Positions 13,863-18,156 of a DNA stretch of 18,156 nucleotides are shown piece by piece. The stretch is from Chitinophagaceae bacterium UBA2789. GTDB taxonomy: Bacteria > Bacteroidota > Bacteroidia > Chitinophagales > Chitinophagaceae. The notes under the pieces were generated by a model. It searched no databases and was not told the DNA's origin. It saw only the letters and a list, made by a program, of their open reading frames with translations. The translations under genes were made by a program, and so were the position numbers. The DNA is taken from contig DEHX01000151.1 in assembly GCA_002352145.1 (NCBI GenBank), forward strand, positions 1 to 18,156, written 5' to 3'. Each line of letters starts with the position of its first letter. Position 1 is the stretch's first letter.

Positions 13863-16346
13863 ATGAAAATCAAAACCAGCCTGGTCTTTATTATTCTTAT
13901 CTCATTTTCGCTGCTCAGCAGGGCACAAAAATTGCCTCCCCGTGAAGTACCTGCCAAACGTACCACACAGCCTGTAAAGATTGACGGACTTCTGAACGAT
14001 TCTGCCTGGAAAGATGCCGCTGCAATGACAGATTATGTAGAATTCAGACCAAAAATCGGCGCTAAAGAAGCTTTTGAAAACAGAACGATCACTTACCTGA
14101 TGTACAACGATGAAGGCATCTACTTTGGAGGGTATTGCTACGAACGCACCAAAGATAGTATTGCTACAGAGCTGGCCGGCAGAGATGGCTTTGGCACTAA
14201 TGATTATGTGGGTATAATATTCGATACATATTATGACAAGATAAACGGGTTTGAATACTTTGTTACACCGTTAAATGAACAGTGGGATGCAAAAATGGCA
14301 CCGAGTAGCAACGGAAACAATGAGGACTTCAGTTGGAATGGAGTTTGGCAAAGCGGCGCTGTAATACATAAAGATGGCTGGAGTTTTGAAATGTTTATCC
14401 CTTATGCAGCCATTCGTTTTGGTAAAAAAGAAGTTCAGAACTGGGGAATAAATATTACCCGAAGAAGAAGAAAGACGGATCAGCAATACACCTGGAACCC
14501 GATTGATCCGAATATAAATGGTTTTCTTACACAGGAAGGAATCTGGACTGGCATCACTAATATAAAGCCGCCGTTACGTTTACAATTCTCCCCCTATTTC
14601 TCTGTATATGCCAATCACTATCCTGCTAATCAGCCCGGTCAAAAAAACTGGACTAGTCAAATTAATGGTGGCATGGATGTGAAATATGGCATTAACCAGG
14701 CTTTTACCTTAGACGCTACTTTGATACCTGATTTTGGCCAGGTACAAAGTGATAACCAGGTTTTGAACCTTACACCCTTTGAAGTAAAATTCAATGAAAA
14801 CAGGAATTTTTTTACAGAAGGAACTGAATTATTCAGCAAGGGAAATCTTTTCTACTCCAGAAGAATTGGTGGTACACCGATTCATCTATACGACGCTTAT
14901 AATGTTGGGGCTAATGAAAAAGTAATCAAAAATCCCAATGAATCAAAACTTATCAATGCATCTAAGATATCCGGCCGAACACAAAAAGGACTGGGCATTG
15001 GCGTTTTGAATGCCGTTACCAAACCTCAGCATGCTATTATTGAAAATTCACAAACAAAAGAGCAATATAAATTTGAAACTGATCCGCTTACCAATTACAA
15101 TATCCTTGTGCTTGACCAGACCATGAAATACAATTCCAGTGTCTCGCTGGTGAATACCAATGTATGGCGAAGCGGCTCCGACTATGACGCCAATGTTACC
15201 GCAGCTCTTTTTGATTTGAACAACAAAAAGAATATGTACAATGTAGGTGGTAAACTGGCGATGAGCAACCTCGTTGGTATTCAGCCCGATGGCAAGACAC
15301 TAACCGGCTTCAGCCATGAATTATATTTCGGAAAAACCAGTGGAAAATTCAACTTTAATGTATCGCAGCAAAGAACGGATACAAAATTCAACAGCAATGA
15401 CCTCGGATATTTTACCAATAATAATTTCTTAGACCACAGTGCATGGGTAGGGTATCGCTGGACAGAACCTAAAAAGTGGTATAACCGGATATTTTTAAAT
15501 TTCAATTCCTACTTCAGTTTACTGGCAAAGAAATTCACCGGTATCGATCAGAATTACCAAACTGCCTTCTTTAATATCAATACAAATATCCAGGGCAAGA
15601 AACTATGGTGGCTGGGAACTTTTGTCGGCTATGGACCCGGCGACAATGATTTTTATGAACCAAGAAAAGAAGGTATGTTTTTCAAAAGAGGCTCAACAGC
15701 TGAAGCCGGCGGATGGTTCAACAGTAATGAGTCTAAGAAATATTCGTTTTATATAGAATTGTTCGCCAGCAAACGCTTCAATTTTTACAATGGCTACGGG
15801 TTCAATATCAGCGCAGGGCAAAATATGAGGGTCAATAACAAATTATCCTTCTCACATTCACTGAACCTGAATCCACAACGCAATAATATGGGCTTTGCCA
15901 CTATTGATAATAATGGTGATGTTATTTTTTCCCGCCGTGACAGGAATACGGTTGTAAATACATTAAGTACAAAATATAGTTTCTCCAATAAGATGTGGCT
16001 TACCTTCCGTGCCAGGCATTATACCAGTTCTGTTGACATAAAAGAGCTGTACAATCTTCAAACTGACGGCAAATTGCTACCCAACACAACCTTTAATGCC
16101 AACCTTAACCAGAACGTAAACTTCTTCAATATTGATATGGTTTATACCTGGCAGTTTGCACCCGGCAGCTTCATCAATATTGTTTGGAAAAATGCAGTGT
16201 TTGATTTCGACAATGAAGTACAATCAAACTACTTCAAAAATTTTGAAAGGACGATGAAAGCCAGTGAGAATAACAATATTTCTTTAAAGGTTATTTACTT
16301 CCTCGATTACCTGCAATTAAAAAATCACAAAAAGAAGAAAGGATAA
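13863..16346 (+). CDS. DUF5916 outer-membrane protein with CBM9-like N-terminal domain
   Basis: I place the start at the ATG at 13863 (827 residues), because MKIKTSLVFIILISFSLLSRAQ is then a complete signal peptide; a GTG at 13830 would add 11 residues before it. Residues about 35-230 match the carbohydrate-binding family 9-like domain that begins DUF5916 proteins: PVKIDGLLNDSAWKDA, the YLMYNDEGIYFGGYCYE strand pair, GTNDYVGIIFDTYYD and SFEMFIPYAAIRFG. The rest (about 235-827) is aromatic-rich alternating sequence typical of a beta-barrel, with FFTEGTELFSKGNLFYSRRIGG as the recognisable DUF5916 core. Members are abundant in Bacteroidota, but their function is not established; outer-membrane location and glycan binding are inferences. 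It is monocistronic and ends in a terminator. Confidence 0.88.
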   Translation: MKIKTSLVFIILISFSLLSRAQKLPPREVPAKRTTQPVKIDGLLNDSAWKDAAAMTDYVEFRPKIGAKEAFENRTITYLMYNDEGIYFGGYCYERTKDSIATELAGRDGFGTNDYVGIIFDTYYDKINGFEYFVTPLNEQWDAKMAPSSNGNNEDFSWNGVWQSGAVIHKDGWSFEMFIPYAAIRFGKKEVQNWGINITRRRRKTDQQYTWNPIDPNINGFLTQEGIWTGITNIKPPLRLQFSPYFSVYANHYPANQPGQKNWTSQINGGMDVKYGINQAFTLDATLIPDFGQVQSDNQVLNLTPFEVKFNENRNFFTEGTELFSKGNLFYSRRIGGTPIHLYDAYNVGANEKVIKNPNESKLINASKISGRTQKGLGIGVLNAVTKPQHAIIENSQTKEQYKFETDPLTNYNILVLDQTMKYNSSVSLVNTNVWRSGSDYDANVTAALFDLNNKKNMYNVGGKLAMSNLVGIQPDGKTLTGFSHELYFGKTSGKFNFNVSQQRTDTKFNSNDLGYFTNNNFLDHSAWVGYRWTEPKKWYNRIFLNFNSYFSLLAKKFTGIDQNYQTAFFNINTNIQGKKLWWLGTFVGYGPGDNDFYEPRKEGMFFKRGSTAEAGGWFNSNESKKYSFYIELFASKRFNFYNGYGFNISAGQNMRVNNKLSFSHSLNLNPQRNNMGFATIDNNGDVIFSRRDRNTVVNTLSTKYSFSNKMWLTFRARHYTSSVDIKELYNLQTDGKLLPNTTFNANLNQNVNFFNIDMVYTWQFAPGSFINIVWKNAVFDFDNEVQSNYFKNFERTMKASENNNISLKVIYFLDYLQLKNHKKKKG

Positions 16347-16370
16347 AAAGCCCCGCAATAGGGCTTTTTT
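16345..16370. terminator. Bidirectional terminator between DUF5916 and acyltransferase genes
   Basis: AAAAAGCCC (16345-16353), loop CGCAATA and GGGCTTTTT (16361-16369) form a 9-bp stem with A- and T-rich flanks on either side. It overlaps both stop codons, the DUF5916 TAA (16344-16346) and the acyltransferase stop at 16369-16371. Confidence 0.88.
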
Positions 16371-17256
16371 ATGAAATGATTTCTCCATACTCCGGCTTCC
16401 AGTCCCATTTCCAGCGCCGGTGACTCCAGAGCCACATATCAGGCTGTTCCCGGATAATAGCTGATAGAAAGGCAACGTACTTTTTTGTCAATTCTGTTTC
16501 GGATGTTGTTGCTGCATTTTCTGCTGCCATTATAAATTCTGTATTGTATTTGCCCCTGCCTGTTTTCCGGGCAAAAGCAAAAACGACCGGGCAGGCCTTA
16601 TCTCTTGCCGATCTTTCTGGACCTTTTATAAAAGGAGCAGGTTTGCCCATAAAATTGAACCAATAAGAATTAGTGGGGTCTCCCGGGTTTTGATCTGCCA
16701 CCAATACCAATGCATGTTCCCTGCTGCGCCAGGGTATAAACCTTGTTTTCATCTCTGTAGCCGCTAGCATAACAGTGCCATATCTTGTCCGCATCCTGTA
16801 AAAGATCTTCTCAAATGTTTTATTGGCAAGAGGCATATATACAGCAACTAATGGTTGCCGGAAATTGATAGCATAATGATGATTGATCCACTCCCAATTG
16901 AATTGATGGCCTGCATGAATTTGAAAAGCTTTACCCTCACCATGTAAGCGGTGAATCAGTGAAAAATCAGCAGTATTGTGTCTTTCGATAAACTTTTTAC
17001 CGGAAGAGAACAATTTCAGTGTTTCAATAAACGTATCAACAAGGTTGTGATAGAATTTCCTGGCGATAATCAATCGTTCTTTTTCTGTTTTCTCCGGGAA
17101 AGCCTGTGCCAGGTTCTTCAGCACTACTTCCTTCCTGTATTTCAAAATATAAAAGAGGAATCCATAAACTGCATCCGAAAAAAGATACAGCACCTTTAAT
17201 GGTAATAAAGAGATCAACCACAAAAATCCATAAACAACATAATACATAGCCCGCAA
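16369..17256 (-). CDS. LpxL/HtrB-family lipid A (lysophospholipid) acyltransferase
   Basis: The 295-residue inner-membrane protein has an N-terminal hydrophobic segment (about 4-38) and the LABLAT acyltransferase domain. H117-QFNW-E122 is the HX4D/E catalytic motif. ADQNPG (187-192) matches the conserved DQ block, and FNFMGKPAPFIKGPERSARDKACPVVFAF (about 200-228) is the conserved F.G..A.F..GP...A...G.PVV region. Family members add a secondary acyl chain from acyl-ACP to lipid A precursors, or act on other lipids such as ornithine lipids; the Bacteroidota substrate cannot be told from sequence. Kdo-dependent lipid A acylation is the default inference. The ATG at 17256 is 9 nt from the nadB stop, so the two are co-transcribed; M4 is an alternative start. 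Length is normal for the family. Confidence 0.87.
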   Translation of the reverse strand: MRAMYYVVYGFLWLISLLPLKVLYLFSDAVYGFLFYILKYRKEVVLKNLAQAFPEKTEKERLIIARKFYHNLVDTFIETLKLFSSGKKFIERHNTADFSLIHRLHGEGKAFQIHAGHQFNWEWINHHYAINFRQPLVAVYMPLANKTFEKIFYRMRTRYGTVMLAATEMKTRFIPWRSREHALVLVADQNPGDPTNSYWFNFMGKPAPFIKGPERSARDKACPVVFAFARKTGRGKYNTEFIMAAENAATTSETELTKKYVAFLSAIIREQPDMWLWSHRRWKWDWKPEYGEIIS

Positions 17257-17265
17257 AGATAGCCA

Positions 17266-18156
17266 CTACAACACGATATTCTGAACCAGTTGGCTCTTGG
17301 CAGGATAATCTGTATTATAATGCAAGCCACGGCTTTCTTTTCGGAATGATGCCCCTTTAACAATCAGGTAACCTACTGTTATCATATTACGCAATTCAAG
17401 CAACTGAGGTGAAACCGTTGTTGTTCTGTACAGTACTTCAGTTTCCTCCCACAGGAGGTCTAATCTCCTGATGGCTCTTTGTAAACGAACATCGTTTCTT
17501 ACAATACCTACATAATCACTCATGATCAGCTGAAGTTCTTTCAGGCTTTGCGTTATAAGGATCATCTCCCTGGGGTCTGAAGTTCCCTCGGCCCGCCAAT
17601 CCGGCAATTCTTCCCTGAATGAAATTGTATCAATCTTATCAGCGATATCTAAAAAACACCGATGGGCAAAAACCATTGCTTCCAGCAGTGAATTACTGGC
17701 AAGCCGGTTAGCTCCATGCAGGCCGGTACTGGCACATTCGCCGCAGGCATACAGATTTTTAATCGAGCTTCTTCCCCATTCATCTGTCTTTATTCCCCCA
17801 CAACTATAATGTGCAGCAGGAGCAACAGGAATCATGTGTTGGGTTATATCAATACCTATCGACATACATTTCTGGTAGATATTGGGGAAATGTTCAATAA
17901 ACTTTTCTTTATCAAAATGCCGGCAATCCAGCCACACATGTTCGGTACCGGTCTTTTTCATTTCACTGTCAATTGCCCTTGCTACAATATCTCTTGGCGC
18001 CAGATCCTTTCTCGGGTCATACTTCTCCATGAATGCCTCACCCTTTTTATTCCGAAGAATTCCCCCATCCCCTCTTACAGCTTCTGTAATTAAAAAGGCC
18101 TGCCCCCCCACACCCGGCTCGTATAAAGCGGTTGGATGAAACTGTATGAACTCCAT
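17266..18156 (-). CDS. nadB: L-aspartate oxidase NadB, C-terminal part (start outside window)
   Basis: The frame is open to the window edge; MEFIQFHPTALY at the edge is an internal motif of the fumarate reductase/succinate dehydrogenase flavoprotein superfamily, so the FAD-binding N-terminal half lies beyond 18156. Visible are GGQAFLITEAVRGDGGIL, LAPRDIVARAID (the active-site Arg region), PVAPAAHYSCGGIKTD and ACGECASTGLHGANRLASNSLLE, the strongly conserved FAD-contacting block of NadB. The helical C-terminal domain follows (VRNDVRLQRAIRRLDLLWEE), ending in RESRGLHYNTDYP. NadB oxidises L-aspartate to iminoaspartate, the first step of de novo NAD synthesis with NadA. The 296 residues seen fit the second half of a protein of about 530. 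NadB rather than SdhA is favoured by the GIKTDEWGRSS...YACGECA pattern and the RGLHYNTDYP ending. It is cytosolic and sits upstream of the acyltransferase gene. Confidence 0.93.
   Translation of the reverse strand: MEFIQFHPTALYEPGVGGQAFLITEAVRGDGGILRNKKGEAFMEKYDPRKDLAPRDIVARAIDSEMKKTGTEHVWLDCRHFDKEKFIEHFPNIYQKCMSIGIDITQHMIPVAPAAHYSCGGIKTDEWGRSSIKNLYACGECASTGLHGANRLASNSLLEAMVFAHRCFLDIADKIDTISFREELPDWRAEGTSDPREMILITQSLKELQLIMSDYVGIVRNDVRLQRAIRRLDLLWEETEVLYRTTTVSPQLLELRNMITVGYLIVKGASFRKESRGLHYNTDYPAKSQLVQNIVL

Overview
The window looks like chromosomal DNA of a member of the Bacteroidota, probably Chitinophagaceae or a close relative. The signs are a type IX secretion (T9SS) C-terminal sorting domain, a DUF5916 outer-membrane protein, an ETHE1-type persulfide dioxygenase with rhodanese domains, TAnnTTTG-type promoter elements, weak or absent Shine-Dalgarno sequences, and moderate-to-low GC. 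The genus call is inference; no rRNA or marker gene is present.

Left part (1-6480): the 3' end of a sugar-phosphate nucleotidyltransferase gene (start outside the window), an M1 zinc aminopeptidase and a convergent RidA deaminase. Next comes a translationally coupled pair: a small protein related to 3-hydroxyacyl-CoA dehydrogenase and the tRNA-t6A protein TsaB. Then follow a cysteine-free ArsR regulator and a three-domain persulfide dioxygenase/rhodanese fusion of the CstB type. The last two look like a sulfide/persulfide detoxification module, and each has its own Bacteroidota-type promoter.

Middle (6508-9965, minus strand): an apparent operon in the order lipoprotein, seven-helix membrane protein, HisKA_3 histidine kinase without a sensor domain, and NarL-type response regulator, followed 92 nt later by a putative Fe(II)/2-oxoglutarate oxygenase. 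The four signalling genes are packed with 8-nt, -37-nt and -4-nt junctions. This is the best candidate for an undescribed system: the lipoprotein and membrane protein probably supply the sensing that the kinase lacks.

Accessory-looking segment (10049-12240): a markedly AT-rich secreted coiled-coil/beta-strand protein of unknown function and a 61-codon ORF directly behind it. They lie between short related repeats (CCGTTTTTTCACCC type) and beside a 180-bp segment with concentric inverted repeats. This may be an acquired cassette or a MITE-like element.

Right part (12342-18156): a LamG-domain protein carrying a T9SS sorting tail, a large DUF5916 protein (CBM9-like domain plus probable beta-barrel), a convergent LpxL/HtrB-like acyltransferase, and the C-terminal part of L-aspartate oxidase NadB, which runs off the window. 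Clear intrinsic terminators close most transcription units. No tRNA, rRNA, CRISPR array or transposase was seen.
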